A DNA stretch of 64,000 nucleotides from DAIOXA01 sp050949165 (GCA_050949165.1 JBMNFF010000001.1:248001-312000), one strand, 5' to 3'; positions 40,633 through 49,533 are shown, counted from the first letter of the stretch. Notes: generated by a model not told the origin, from the letters alone. Numbers and translations are program-made.

Positions 40633-42450
40633 TTGAACTTGCTTGTGGAAGTTCGCTTCACCGGCTTGTCTTATCGTCAGACCCTAAAAGCCTACGACCT
40701 GGCGACAACGGTGTTCAGTGCAGAAATAGCTGACCTCAGTCCTGGTTACCGCAAGCTTGAGGTGTTTTTCAGCAAGTTTCGGCTGGTGCTCTGGTTAAAG
40801 CTGGGCTCCAGGGACGAATTTTCACTCCAGGGCAAGGACCAGCTGGTCGAGGCGGTGACGGTGTTGCTGCAGCGCCTCAAGACAGGCTTGCCCCAAGTGT
40901 GGGCGCAAGTGTGCGGCCTGGTGGTCCTCCTGGGCAACGAGGTCCTGCCCGTCGCCGTCGATTCTCTGCAGTCGGGAAGAGAGACGGTGGCCGGGGGAGC
41001 ACTTTACCTGCAGGACACCCAGCACTATTGGCGGGAGATGACCAGGGCCAAGGTGCACATCGACAATGGCCAGCGTGAGAAGGCCATCAGGAGATTGCTG
41101 GCTGCCGGGGCGGCAGCTGCTGGAGGCAAGGTCATCTCTTCCCGGATCATGAATGAAGTGGTGGTGGCCGCCGAGATTCCCGTCCTCAAAACCCTGGAAA
41201 TCTCAGCCGAGCACATGGATCTGCCCCAGGAACTCCTTACCCTGATCCTGGAAAAGGCCCTCTGCTTTGGCATAGAGTCTTCCGAGGGCAAACTCCTCAG
41301 GCAAGCACTCTATATCGGGAACCGAGGGGACCAGGGGCCCGACCTCAGCGCTGCCCTGGCCGCGGCCAAGAAAACCCTGGAGGCTGACTTGGCCCTGACG
41401 GCTGAGGCGCGCAAGGAACTCCTGGCACAAATGTGCTACCTGAGTGGACTGGGCAGTTATCTGGACAAGCAAAGGCGCCTGCAAAAGATTGTCTTGACCA
41501 TTGCCGATCAGATTGATGCCGGCAATAATGTCTGCACCCTGGCTCAGCAGGCCTCGGAATTGGCCAAGGTCGACCTTACCACCGATATCTGCCAGCTGTA
41601 TCCCGAGTTTCGCGGCCATATGGGCGGGATAATCGCCCAAAGGGAGGGTGTGCCCCAAATGGTGACCGCGGCCATCATAGAGCACTGGCATCCGGGAAAG
41701 TACTCGCAAAAGCTTCCCCACACCCTGGTGGGCGCTCTCCTGGGAATCGCTGACAGGCTGGATGACATCTGTGGCCACTATTACCAAAGCGAATTCAAAC
41801 TTTCCCACTATCGCTGTGTTAAGACCTGGTTTGATGAAAGCATCGCCATACTGGACAGCGTCGCTCTGGACGTATCCATGACCAGGTTGCTGAAATTTTC
41901 CCTTTCCCTCTATGAGTCTCAGGGACTGGTTCCCTGGCGGGAAAAGGATTTGGCCCATCTCCTGAAAGTCTTTGCCGACCGCCTCTGCTATTACTTGCTG
42001 GCACGAGACTTTCCCCAGGGCGTTGCCAACGCCTTGACGGTGATAAACCCCGATAATGTTTTCTGCACCCTGCAAAAGGCCGCCGTCATGGTCAAACCGG
42101 ATAACGGCAAGAACCTGGAGTGCTGCGCAGAAGCCTGCAAGCTCCTGGACCGGACCTGCGCCCGGGAGTACACCTACGAGCAGGCAGCCCGGGAATTCCT
42201 GGAAGAGCCCGAGGAGAAAGACCTCTTTGAGGTCTACCTGGTGGCCAAGGATGACATTGAAGGTTGCCTCTCGGCCCGGGACTTTTCCGGTGCCCTGGCC
42301 CGGCTGGCAAAACTAAAGACGCCTTTGTTGCGCTTTATCAACTCGGTGGATCTGGATACCGGTGATAAACCTGTACAGTACAACCGCCTCAGCTTGCTGG
42401 CGGAAATTCGCGAGCTCTATCATTCCTTCGCCGACTTCAGTATGTTATAA
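40633..42450 (+). CDS. highly divergent glycyl-tRNA synthetase beta-subunit-like protein, no alpha subunit nearby
   Basis: Protein of 605 residues that follows the GlyS (GlyRS beta) chain from end to end: an N-terminal LLVEV strand, a central region corresponding to the B3/B4-like part, the block DLTTDICQLYPEFRGHMGGIIA followed by AAIIEHWHPGKYSQKLP and GALLGIADRLDDICGHYY, and an anticodon-binding C-terminus ending NRLSLLAEIRELYHSFADFSML. GlyS is usually near 690 residues, so this version is shortened and poorly conserved. The catalytic alpha subunit gene glyQ normally lies directly upstream after recO; here it is absent. TTG 40633 follows GGAGAGAGC. Either the true GlyRS is encoded elsewhere and this is a relic or repurposed paralogue, or glyQ is unlinked. 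Confidence 0.75.
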   Translation: MNLLVEVRFTGLSYRQTLKAYDLATTVFSAEIADLSPGYRKLEVFFSKFRLVLWLKLGSRDEFSLQGKDQLVEAVTVLLQRLKTGLPQVWAQVCGLVVLLGNEVLPVAVDSLQSGRETVAGGALYLQDTQHYWREMTRAKVHIDNGQREKAIRRLLAAGAAAAGGKVISSRIMNEVVVAAEIPVLKTLEISAEHMDLPQELLTLILEKALCFGIESSEGKLLRQALYIGNRGDQGPDLSAALAAAKKTLEADLALTAEARKELLAQMCYLSGLGSYLDKQRRLQKIVLTIADQIDAGNNVCTLAQQASELAKVDLTTDICQLYPEFRGHMGGIIAQREGVPQMVTAAIIEHWHPGKYSQKLPHTLVGALLGIADRLDDICGHYYQSEFKLSHYRCVKTWFDESIAILDSVALDVSMTRLLKFSLSLYESQGLVPWREKDLAHLLKVFADRLCYYLLARDFPQGVANALTVINPDNVFCTLQKAAVMVKPDNGKNLECCAEACKLLDRTCAREYTYEQAAREFLEEPEEKDLFEVYLVAKDDIEGCLSARDFSGALARLAKLKTPLLRFINSVDLDTGDKPVQYNRLSLLAEIRELYHSFADFSML

Positions 42451-42460
42451 CAGGGGGTAG

Positions 42461-42646
42461 ATAAAGATCGGCGGCAAGAATATCTTTCTATGGTTGGACA
42501 AAATTGAGATTTTCCTGGTAAAGGCCTTTGTGGTCCTGGCATTGGCCCTCATCTTCTTCCAATTTGTCGTTCTGCATCCTGCTCTGGCGGACTTCTTCGT
42601 CCTCATCAAGCGCCTGGAGGGCGTAACCTATGGAGGCCTGCAGTGA
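42461..42646 (+). CDS. small membrane protein, probable non-canonical start (ATA 42461 or ATC 42467)
   Basis: Reading frame of up to 61 codons encoding one strongly hydrophobic helix (LVKAFVVLALALIFFQFVV) followed by a short tail; stop TGA (42644-42646) overlaps the GTG start of the chorismate mutase (GTGA), a sign of a real coupled gene. AGGGGG (42452-42457) stands nine bases before ATC 42467 and three before ATA 42461; the frame is closed by TAG at 42458. The only canonical codon, TTG 42494, has no SD and lies 36 bases downstream of this site. Position near cmk recalls the small YpfB/DUF5359 protein of Bacillus, but I cannot claim homology. Confidence 0.6.
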   Translation: MKIGGKNIFLWLDKIEIFLVKAFVVLALALIFFQFVVLHPALADFFVLIKRLEGVTYGGLQ

Positions 42647-43008
42647 AGGGGATCAGGGGCGCAATTGCGCCGGTGGAGAACAGCAGCGAGGCAATTGGCG
42701 AGAAGGCCCTGGCCTTATTCACCCAGGTGTGCCAGGCCAACAATCTCAACCCGGACCAAATCGTCCTGGTGATTTTTACCTGCACCCAGGATCTGACCGC
42801 CGCCTATCCCGCCAAGGCTTTGCGAGAGGCGGGGTATGTGCAGATTCCCATGCTCTGCGTCCAGGAACAGAAGGTGGACAACTCCCTGTCCCAGTGCATC
42901 CGCATCCTGGTCCTGGTGGAAGACATGCCTGTTGCCAGCCATGTGTACATTGGCGAGGCCAGACGGTTACGGCCAGATTGGGTTGGTGAGACAGATGAAC
43001 CTCTTTGA
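42643..43008 (+). CDS. aroH: chorismate mutase, AroH type
   Basis: Converts chorismate to prephenate in Phe/Tyr synthesis; 121 residues. Trimeric AroH-fold features: RGAIAPVENSSEAIGEKAL at the N-terminus, IFTCTQDLTAAYPAKALRE, PMLCVQEQ and a C-terminal HVYIGEARRLRPDW. It starts with GTG overlapping the stop of the small membrane gene and overlaps the DAHP synthase gene by 14 bp, forming a two-step aromatic unit. Confidence 0.92.
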   Translation: MKGIRGAIAPVENSSEAIGEKALALFTQVCQANNLNPDQIVLVIFTCTQDLTAAYPAKALREAGYVQIPMLCVQEQKVDNSLSQCIRILVLVEDMPVASHVYIGEARRLRPDWVGETDEPL

Positions 43009-43789
43009 AAAGCGATTTCCCGGGGACCGTTCCACCTTTCAGGTCAGGGGCCTCCATTTCGGGGCAGATTTTGTGTGGATTGCCGGGCCCTGCGCCGTGG
43101 AAGACGAGAGGGGCATGGTTCAGTTGGCAGAAACTATAGGGCCACGGCTGGATATGCTCCGGGGCGGCGTCTTTAAACCGCGGACTTCACCTTACTCCTT
43201 CGCAGGTTTGGAGGGGGAGGGCCTTTCCATTCTGACCGGGATTGGACGAACCCTCAATAAGCCGGTGCTGGTTGAATTTTTAGAGGCGGAGCAAGTGGAT
43301 AAATTCGCCGGGACAGTGGATATGATTCAGATCGGCGCCAGGAACATGTACAACTATCCCCTCTTAAAGAGGGCTGCCCGGACCGGCAAGCCCATCCTCC
43401 TCAAGCGGCACTTTGCCGCCACGCTGGATGAGTTGCTCTATGCTGCCGAGTACATACTCAGGGAGGGCAATGAGCAGGTTGTTCTCTGCGAGCGGGGGAT
43501 TCGCTCCTTTGAACCCCGCTACCGCAATTGCCTGGACCTGAGCGCCGTGGTCCATCTTCAGCAAATAACCCGCCTGCCGGTGCTGGTGGATCCTTCCCAC
43601 GCGGCGGGGGACGGCAGCATGGTGAAGAAGCTGGCACTGGCCGCCCTTGGCGCCGGCGCCGACGGTCTGCTCCTGGAAGTGCATCCCGATCCCATCAGCT
43701 CGCTTTCCGATGCAGCCCAGGCCTTGACTCCTCAGGAGTATCTGAACTTGCGGGCAAAGGCGGAAAAGTTGAGGGCTGTTCTGGGCTAA
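42995..43789 (+). CDS. aroF: 3-deoxy-7-phosphoheptulonate synthase, class I beta
   Basis: Condenses phosphoenolpyruvate and erythrose-4-phosphate, first step of the shikimate pathway; 264 residues, KDO8PS-like short form without an added regulatory domain. Motifs: WIAGPCAVEDE, GGVFKPRTSPYSFAG, QIGARNMYNYPLL, ILLKRHFAATLDE, VLVDPSHAAGD. ATG 42995 after GGTGAGACAG. The adjacency to AroH suggests possible joint regulation, as AroH-like domains are fused to this enzyme in some species. Confidence 0.94.
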   Translation: MNLFEKRFPGDRSTFQVRGLHFGADFVWIAGPCAVEDERGMVQLAETIGPRLDMLRGGVFKPRTSPYSFAGLEGEGLSILTGIGRTLNKPVLVEFLEAEQVDKFAGTVDMIQIGARNMYNYPLLKRAARTGKPILLKRHFAATLDELLYAAEYILREGNEQVVLCERGIRSFEPRYRNCLDLSAVVHLQQITRLPVLVDPSHAAGDGSMVKKLALAALGAGADGLLLEVHPDPISSLSDAAQALTPQEYLNLRAKAEKLRAVLG

Positions 43790-43850
43790 AGGGAGGGATT
43801 TTGCAGATTCATGTCGAACATATAATGGTGAGGCAAAAAGGGGGAGACCA

Positions 43851-44522
43851 ATGGCGCAAAAACCCGTATCTATAGTATTTGACGGCCCAGCTGGTGTGGG
43901 CAAGAGCACAATTGCCAAGGCCATCGCCCGCAAACTGGGCTATGCTTATATAGATACCGGCGCAATGTATCGCGCCGTCACCCTCTTCGCCCTGGAGCAG
44001 GGGATTCCCATCGATGCAGAATACCAGGAGGCCATGCTGGAGCTGGCCCTGCGCGATAATTTTCGCTTTGTCTTTGTCGGGGAAAATCTCCGTATCTATT
44101 TTGGCCAAAGGGATATCAGTAAAGCCGTTCGCAGTCTGGAAGTCACCCGCCATGTCTCCCATGTGGCGGCCCTCCCTGCCATCAGGCAGGGATTGCGGGA
44201 AATCCAGAGACAGATGGCGGCCAGCACCGACGTCGTCATTGAGGGCAGGGATATCGGCACCGTCGTCTTGCCCGATGCGACCTACAAGTTCTTCCTCACC
44301 GCCGCCGTGGAGGTGAGGGCTCGGCGCAGATACCTGGAGCTCCGCGCCCAGGGGATTGCCGCCGACCTGGAGGAAATCCGCAGGAGTATCCAGGACCGGG
44401 ATCGTCTGGATTCTTCCCGAACCCACTCGCCCTTGCGCAAAGCCGACGACGCCATCGAGATCGACACCTCCTCTTTGAGCATTCAGGGGGTCGTCGACCT
44501 GATCCTTTCCTATATAAAGTAA
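43851..44522 (+). CDS. cmk: cytidylate kinase
   Basis: Phosphorylates CMP and dCMP; 223 residues. P-loop FDGPAGVGKSTIAK at residue ~8, YIDTGAMYRAVTL and the VIEGRDIGTVVLPDA motif. ATG follows AAGGGGGAGACC. A TATAAT-like box at 43823-43828 lies upstream without an obvious -35. The order cmk, S1 protein, fni matches Bacillus. Confidence 0.96.
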   Translation: MAQKPVSIVFDGPAGVGKSTIAKAIARKLGYAYIDTGAMYRAVTLFALEQGIPIDAEYQEAMLELALRDNFRFVFVGENLRIYFGQRDISKAVRSLEVTRHVSHVAALPAIRQGLREIQRQMAASTDVVIEGRDIGTVVLPDATYKFFLTAAVEVRARRRYLELRAQGIAADLEEIRRSIQDRDRLDSSRTHSPLRKADDAIEIDTSSLSIQGVVDLILSYIK

Positions 44523-44524
44523 TT

Positions 44525-44553
44525 TTGTCAAATGAGCTGAAATGGTATATAAT
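44525..44553 (+). promoter_or_regulatory. sigma-A promoter of ispH
   Basis: TTGTCA (44525-44530), 17 bases, TATAAT (44548-44553), directly after the cmk stop. Leader of about 22 bases to the ATG. Confidence 0.8.
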
Positions 44554-44581
44554 AAATGAGTTGAGACAGGCGGGAAATTCC

Positions 44582-46567
44582 ATGGATGTAATCGTTGCGA
44601 AATATGCCGGGTTCTGCCCCGGAGTAAAGCGAGCGGCGGAAATCGCCCTTGGGGAAGCCAAACGCAACTCCGTCGCCACGTACGGCCCCCTGGTTCACAA
44701 TACCGAGATGATTCGGGCTCTTGAGGAGCAAGGGGTCGGCGTTGCCGAGAATTTGGCGGATATCGGCCAGGATACCATCGTCATCCGCTCCCATGGGGTC
44801 GGCGCCATCGAACTGGAAGAACTCAAGGCCACCGGCAAGCAAGTTGTCGACGCCACCTGCCCCCATGTCGGCCGCATTCACCGAATAGCCGCCGAGACCG
44901 ACAGGTTTTTGATTATCGTGGGTGATCCCCGGCATCCCGAGGTGAAGGGGATTGCCGGCTGGGCCAAGTCAGGCCATGCAATAGTCCCCGACGCCCGGGC
45001 CGCCCGGGAAGTGTCCGCCGACTTGCCCGTGGCCGTGGTGGCGCAAACCACCTTCCAGGAGGACGAATACGCCGCCATTCTGGAAATACTAAAAGAAAAG
45101 TTCCCCGACCTTCAGGTTCACGAGACCATCTGCCCGGCCACCCGCCAGCGCCAGCAGGAGGTGGCGGAGCTCAGCCGCAAGGTCGACATGATGTTGGTCA
45201 TTGGCGGAAAGCACAGTGCCAACACGCAAAAGCTTGTCAAGATATGTTTGCAATCCGGTGTCGTAACACATCATATACAAACCAAATCTGATGTAGATTC
45301 CCGCTGGTTCCGCGGCGTCAACACCGTGGGTATAGCCGCAGGGGCTTCGACTCCGGAATGGATTATAAGGGAGGTAGTAGAAATGGTCATGGATACCAAC
45401 AATGAGGGCATCGAAGAGGTAAAGGAGGACACCAACGCAATTCTCGAACAGCAAAGCAAACCCCTGGCGGTTGGCGATATAGTCGTTGGCACAGTCGTTC
45501 AGGTCAATCCAGATGAAGTGCTGGTCGATGTCGGCTACAAGATGGAAGGGCTGGTCCGCAAGGACGAACTCTCCTTCCGCAAGGTGGAAAATTGCGCTGA
45601 GCTGGTTTCGGTTGGCGATGAGCTGGAAGCAGAAGTAACCCGGCTTACCGACGACCTCCTGGAACTCTCGGCCCGCAAGGCCGCCCAGGGCAAGGCTTGG
45701 AAGGTTGTCAAAGAGGCCTTTGAAAATCAAACCCCCGTCACCGGCAAGGTGGTGGAAGTTGTCAAGGGCGGCTTGATCGTCGACCTGGGCCTTCGGGGCT
45801 TCATGCCGGCGTCGCTGGTGGATCTTCGCTTTGTCGAGGACCTGAGCCAGTTTGTCGGCCAGGAAGTCACCGTCCTGGTTATCGAACTGGAGAAGCGCCG
45901 CAATAAGGTAATCGTTTCCCGCAAGGCCTACCTGATGCAGGAGGCCGAAGCCAAGAAAGCCGAGACTCTTGCCAATCTGGAAGAGGGGACAACTGTCAAG
46001 GGCATTGTTCGTCGCTTGACCAACTTCGGCGCCTTTGTGGATATCGGGGGGATTGACGGTCTCGTTCATATTTCTGAACTTGCCCACCACCGTGTCGAGC
46101 ATCCCAGCGAAGTCCTCACAGAAAATCAGGAAATCGAGGTCTTTGTCCTCAAGGTCGACAAGGATGCTGAGCGGGTCTCCCTGAGCCTCAAGCACATTCT
46201 TCCCGACCCCTGGACTGAAATCTCCAGCAAGTTCAAGGCCGGAGATGTCGTCGAGGGCAAGGTGGTCCGTCTGGCGGACTTTGGCGCCTTCGTGGAACTG
46301 ATTCCCGGCGTTGATGGCTTGGTTCACGTTTCCCAGATTTCCGAAGAACATGTGGAGAAGCCCGAGGACGTGCTCAGCGTCGGCCAGGAAATCAAGGTCA
46401 AAATTCTGGACATCGACACCCAGGCTAAGCGGGTCAGCCTGAGCATGCGGGAAGCCCAGAGAACCGCCAAGAAACCTTCCAAGGAAGAGCGGCCCCAGGA
46501 TTCTTCCATCGGCGCCACCATCGGCGAACGCCTGGGCAACCTCTTCGAAACCGAGGATGAGTCTTAG
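44582..46567 (+). CDS. ispH: IspH-ribosomal protein S1 fusion (HMBPP reductase + S1 domains)
   Basis: Two-part protein of 661 residues. Residues 1-~275 are the 4Fe-4S reductase IspH, last step of the MEP isoprenoid pathway, with cluster ligands Cys12 (GFCPGVKRA), Cys93 (DATCPHVG) and Cys184 (ICPATRQR). Residues ~295-640 contain four S1 RNA-binding domains, e.g. VKGIVRRLTNFGAFVDIGG and VEGKVVRLADFGAFVELIPG. Such fusions are known in Clostridia. Start ATG 44582 gives the typical MDVIVAKYAGFCPG; the SD is weak (GGCGGG). The 3' end overlaps fni by 11 bp, linking two isoprenoid steps. Confidence 0.95.
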   Translation: MDVIVAKYAGFCPGVKRAAEIALGEAKRNSVATYGPLVHNTEMIRALEEQGVGVAENLADIGQDTIVIRSHGVGAIELEELKATGKQVVDATCPHVGRIHRIAAETDRFLIIVGDPRHPEVKGIAGWAKSGHAIVPDARAAREVSADLPVAVVAQTTFQEDEYAAILEILKEKFPDLQVHETICPATRQRQQEVAELSRKVDMMLVIGGKHSANTQKLVKICLQSGVVTHHIQTKSDVDSRWFRGVNTVGIAAGASTPEWIIREVVEMVMDTNNEGIEEVKEDTNAILEQQSKPLAVGDIVVGTVVQVNPDEVLVDVGYKMEGLVRKDELSFRKVENCAELVSVGDELEAEVTRLTDDLLELSARKAAQGKAWKVVKEAFENQTPVTGKVVEVVKGGLIVDLGLRGFMPASLVDLRFVEDLSQFVGQEVTVLVIELEKRRNKVIVSRKAYLMQEAEAKKAETLANLEEGTTVKGIVRRLTNFGAFVDIGGIDGLVHISELAHHRVEHPSEVLTENQEIEVFVLKVDKDAERVSLSLKHILPDPWTEISSKFKAGDVVEGKVVRLADFGAFVELIPGVDGLVHVSQISEEHVEKPEDVLSVGQEIKVKILDIDTQAKRVSLSMREAQRTAKKPSKEERPQDSSIGATIGERLGNLFETEDES

Positions 46568-47618
46568 ATTCCGTCGCAAAAAAGAACATCTGCTCCTTGC
46601 CCTGCAAGGATCCAGGTGTTCTTTTCTTAACTATTATGACGATATCGTTCTGCTCCACAACTGCCTCACCGAGGTAAATCCCCTGGAGGTGGACCTCAGC
46701 TCGGAGCTGTGCGGGTACAGCACCCCGGCGCCCCTGTACATCAATGCCATCACCGGGGGAGCGCTGGTTTCCGAGCACATCAACCGCAGCTTGGCGGAGG
46801 TGGCTGCCCGCCTGAAGCTGCCCATGGCGGTGGGCTCCCAGCGGGCCGCCCTAAAAAAGCGGAGTCTGCGCTTCACCTACCAGGTGGCGCGCCGTCACAA
46901 TCCCCAAGGCCTGATCCTGGCCAACCTCAGCGCCCATACATGCGTCCGCCAGGCCCGGGAGGCAGTGGAGATGCTGGACGCCCAGATTCTCCAGCTTCAT
47001 CTCAATCCAGCCCAGGAGTTCATCATGCCCGAAGGGGACGAGATCCCCCCCGGCCTGGTGGATAATATCGCCGCCATCTGCGCCGCCCTGCCGGTGCCCG
47101 TCCTGGTCAAGGAAGTGGGGTTCGGTATGAGCAGCGCCCAGGCCAGAACCCTGTTCCAGGCGGGGGTGAAGGCTGTGGATGTCAGCGGCGTCGGCGGCAC
47201 CAATTTTGCCCTCATCGAGGGGAGACGCAATCAGAGTTCCTGGTGGAAGCCCTTTGCTTCCTGGGGCCTGCCCACCCCGCTGTGCGTAGCCGATGTCAGC
47301 CGCCATGTCCCGGAATTGCAGGTTATCGCCTCGGGAGGGGTGGATGACGGCCTCAAAGCCCTCAAGTGCCTGGCGCTGGGGGCAAGTAATGTGGCCGTGG
47401 CCGGCGGTTTGCTCTCTGCCCTCCACCGGGGAGGGCCCCGGGGCGCCGAGAGGCACCTTCGCACCCTGCTCCGGCAGATCCGGGTAGGCGCGGCTCTCTT
47501 GGGGGTATCGAAAATCAGTCAAATCCAATCAGTTCCCCTCCTGATCGCCGGAGATTTCGCCCGGCTCCTCCAGGGGCGGGGGATAGATCCCATAAGTTTT
47601 GCCCGACGAGGCTGCTAG
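46557..47618 (+). CDS. fni: type 2 isopentenyl-diphosphate delta-isomerase
   Basis: FMN-dependent enzyme interconverting IPP and DMAPP; 353 residues. RRKKEHLLLAL at the start, INAITGGALVSEHINRSLAE, MAVGSQRAAL, QLHLNPAQEFIMPEGD and SGVGGTNFALIE motifs are visible. ATG 46557 lies inside the end of ispH. The stop codon is inside a terminator hairpin. Confidence 0.95.
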   Translation: MSLRFRRKKEHLLLALQGSRCSFLNYYDDIVLLHNCLTEVNPLEVDLSSELCGYSTPAPLYINAITGGALVSEHINRSLAEVAARLKLPMAVGSQRAALKKRSLRFTYQVARRHNPQGLILANLSAHTCVRQAREAVEMLDAQILQLHLNPAQEFIMPEGDEIPPGLVDNIAAICAALPVPVLVKEVGFGMSSAQARTLFQAGVKAVDVSGVGGTNFALIEGRRNQSSWWKPFASWGLPTPLCVADVSRHVPELQVIASGGVDDGLKALKCLALGASNVAVAGGLLSALHRGGPRGAERHLRTLLRQIRVGAALLGVSKISQIQSVPLLIAGDFARLLQGRGIDPISFARRGC

Positions 47619-47631
47619 CCTCGCTTTTTTT
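47607..47631 (+). terminator. intrinsic terminator after fni
   Basis: CGAGGCT/AGCCTCG seven-base stem with a three-base loop and seven T. It includes the fni stop TAG (47616-47618). Confidence 0.9.
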
Positions 47632-47700
47632 GTCCTGGAATACTGGCCCCAGGCTGGGGAAATGCTAAATGGGAGATATTTTCCCAGCGGGGGTGGAGCG

Positions 47701-48357
47701 ATGAGCCCGTATATATTGACCGGTTTGGCTGTGCTGATTTACCTTGGCTTGTTGCACAGGACATTGGACAGGATGCGACTCAGCGATCGGGCCGCCCTGA
47801 TCATCCTGGCAGTCATGCTGGTGGGCAGCTACCTGCCGGAAATTCCCTTGGGTCTTGTTCGCATAAACCTGGGCGGTACCTTGGTCCCCCTGGGGCTGGC
47901 GGTGTATTTGATTGGCACAGCCGGCACCCTGCAGGAACAGGTGCGGGCCCTCCTGGCCATTGCCGCTTCAGCAATTGCCGTCCTGCTCCTGGACTGGGCT
48001 CTGCCCCAAGAGCCCGGCTCCATGTTCATAGATCCCCTGTATGCCTATGGATTGGCGGCGGGGATAATAGGTTACCTGGCAGGCCGTTCGCGGCGCTCGG
48101 CCTTTGTAGGGGGCATGCTGGGGATACTGGTGGCGGATATTATCGTCATCCTCGGCCAGCTTCCCCTCCAGAGCACCTATCAGATCGGGGGCGGGATCTT
48201 TGACTCGGCCCTGATCGCCGGCGTCGTTGCAGTGGGAGTGGCGGAAATCGTTGGCGAGACCCGGGAATTTGTCAGCCCCGACCGGCGGCATCGGAGCAAT
48301 AAGGTGGCCTGGCTGGATGAGAAGCGGCGGGAAAAGAACAGGAAGAAGAGAAGATAG
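47701..48357 (+). CDS. DUF1614 family membrane protein
   Basis: Polytopic membrane protein of 218 residues with about seven helices (LVGSYLPEIPLGLVRINLGG, PLGLAVYLI..., LYAYGLAAGIIGYLAG) and a basic cytoplasmic tail (EKRREKNRKKRR). Role unknown; in this place Bacillus has yphA. ATG 47701 follows GGGGGTGGAGCG. It begins a unit with the YIEGIA genes, 3 bp apart. Confidence 0.8.
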   Translation: MSPYILTGLAVLIYLGLLHRTLDRMRLSDRAALIILAVMLVGSYLPEIPLGLVRINLGGTLVPLGLAVYLIGTAGTLQEQVRALLAIAASAIAVLLLDWALPQEPGSMFIDPLYAYGLAAGIIGYLAGRSRRSAFVGGMLGILVADIIVILGQLPLQSTYQIGGGIFDSALIAGVVAVGVAEIVGETREFVSPDRRHRSNKVAWLDEKRREKNRKKRR

Positions 48358-48360
48358 GCC

Positions 48361-49293
48361 ATGGCTGACTACTTCACTTCCATGGTCCTGACCACCCTCA
48401 TGGGCGGCATGTTAAGGCTGTTGATGCTCCGCTCAGATTACCGTCAGTATCCAACCTATCCCCACGGCTATGTCTCCCACCTTTCCCTGGGGTTTATTGC
48501 CGCCGCCCTGGGGGCAGTGGCCTTGCCTGCCCTCCTGGAGGAAGAATTCGTCGCCGTGACCTTCCTCTCCCTGGCGGCCCAGCAGTTTCGGGATATACGC
48601 AATATCGAGCGGGAGACCCTCTCCCGCCTGGATGCCAACGAGCTGGTGCCCCGGGGCGCGCAGTTCATAGAGGGAATAGCCCGCACCTTCGAGGCCAGGA
48701 ATTACCTGGTCATGGCAGCTACCTTAGCCTTAAGCGCCCTGGACCTCTGGGTGCTGGGGGAGTTAAGCCTTCTCCTCAGGGCAGGGGGACTGAGCCTGGC
48801 CACCCTGGTCCTATTCTTCGCCCTCCGGAGCGTAACCGAAGGGAGGCGCATTGGCCATCTGGCGGCAATCAAGGAGGGAAAGGTCAACTTTCAAGGGCCC
48901 AATGTCTTTGTCGACGACATCCACTTCATGAATTTAGGCCTGGAGGAGGCCAAGGAGGAGTACTTGGCCAAGGCCCTGGGGCTGGTCCTGGAACCCAAGA
49001 CCATCGACGCCTCCGCCACCTTGGCCAATATCGGCCAGCGCCAGGCCATCGTCCACATCTGCGCAAAATTGCTGGGCATCTATAAGGATGTGGACACGCC
49101 GGAATTTACCCCTCTGATGCGCCGGGACGTCAAGACGGGGAGGCTGGCAATTCTCATCATCCCCGCCACCCGGGATGTACAGGCGCTTATAGACGCCGTG
49201 AACAAGGCTCCGATCCTGGAGGGGTCGGTGGCCCGCCCCAGCAGGTCGGTGGCCGGGAGGGAGCGTGATGACTATGCAGACCGGTCTGACTAA
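48361..49293 (+). CDS. YIEGIA-family membrane protein (YphB-like)
   Basis: Protein of 310 residues with four to five membrane helices in the N-terminal 150 residues. The family motif appears as FIEGIA at residues 102-107. The C-terminal half is soluble with KEGKVNFQGPNVFVDDI and TRDVQALIDAVNK. The family is restricted to spore-forming Bacillota, suggesting a sporulation role, but no function is known. ATG directly follows the DUF1614 gene. It overlaps the small partner gene. Confidence 0.85.
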   Translation: MADYFTSMVLTTLMGGMLRLLMLRSDYRQYPTYPHGYVSHLSLGFIAAALGAVALPALLEEEFVAVTFLSLAAQQFRDIRNIERETLSRLDANELVPRGAQFIEGIARTFEARNYLVMAATLALSALDLWVLGELSLLLRAGGLSLATLVLFFALRSVTEGRRIGHLAAIKEGKVNFQGPNVFVDDIHFMNLGLEEAKEEYLAKALGLVLEPKTIDASATLANIGQRQAIVHICAKLLGIYKDVDTPEFTPLMRRDVKTGRLAILIIPATRDVQALIDAVNKAPILEGSVARPSRSVAGRERDDYADRSD

Positions 49294-49477
49294 GTTTGTC
49301 CTGGCTTCTGTGGTTCTCCCGGAAGCCAAGGACTTGGTGATATCCGGCGGGGCGGGACCAGTTTTTTTGGCCCGGGACCGGGAAGAACAGCAGCGAATCG
49401 CCATGTACATGTCCAGGATTACCGAGGGCGTCATCCACGACCTGGAGAACGGAATCCTCATCATCGTCCGGCATTGA
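49268..49477 (+). CDS. small YIEGIA-linked protein (capping complex subunit family)
   Basis: Protein of 69 residues, always found directly after YIEGIA genes in related genomes: GLTKFVLASVVLPEAKDLVISGG, then PVFLARDREEQQRIAMYMSR and a hydrophobic end. ATG 49268 has GGGAGGGAG five bases upstream and overlaps the YIEGIA gene by 26 bp; ATG 49274 is an alternative. Confidence 0.8.
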   Translation: MTMQTGLTKFVLASVVLPEAKDLVISGGAGPVFLARDREEQQRIAMYMSRITEGVIHDLENGILIIVRH

Positions 49478-49533
49478 CCGGGTAATCATAAAATGCGACA
49501 AAATTCCAGAAAAACAGCTAAGTCGGTGATATC

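Noticed and set aside
45089..46579. Long minus-strand frame (496 codons) opposite ispH-S1
   Set aside because: Shadow of the S1 repeats; the plus-strand protein is unequivocal.
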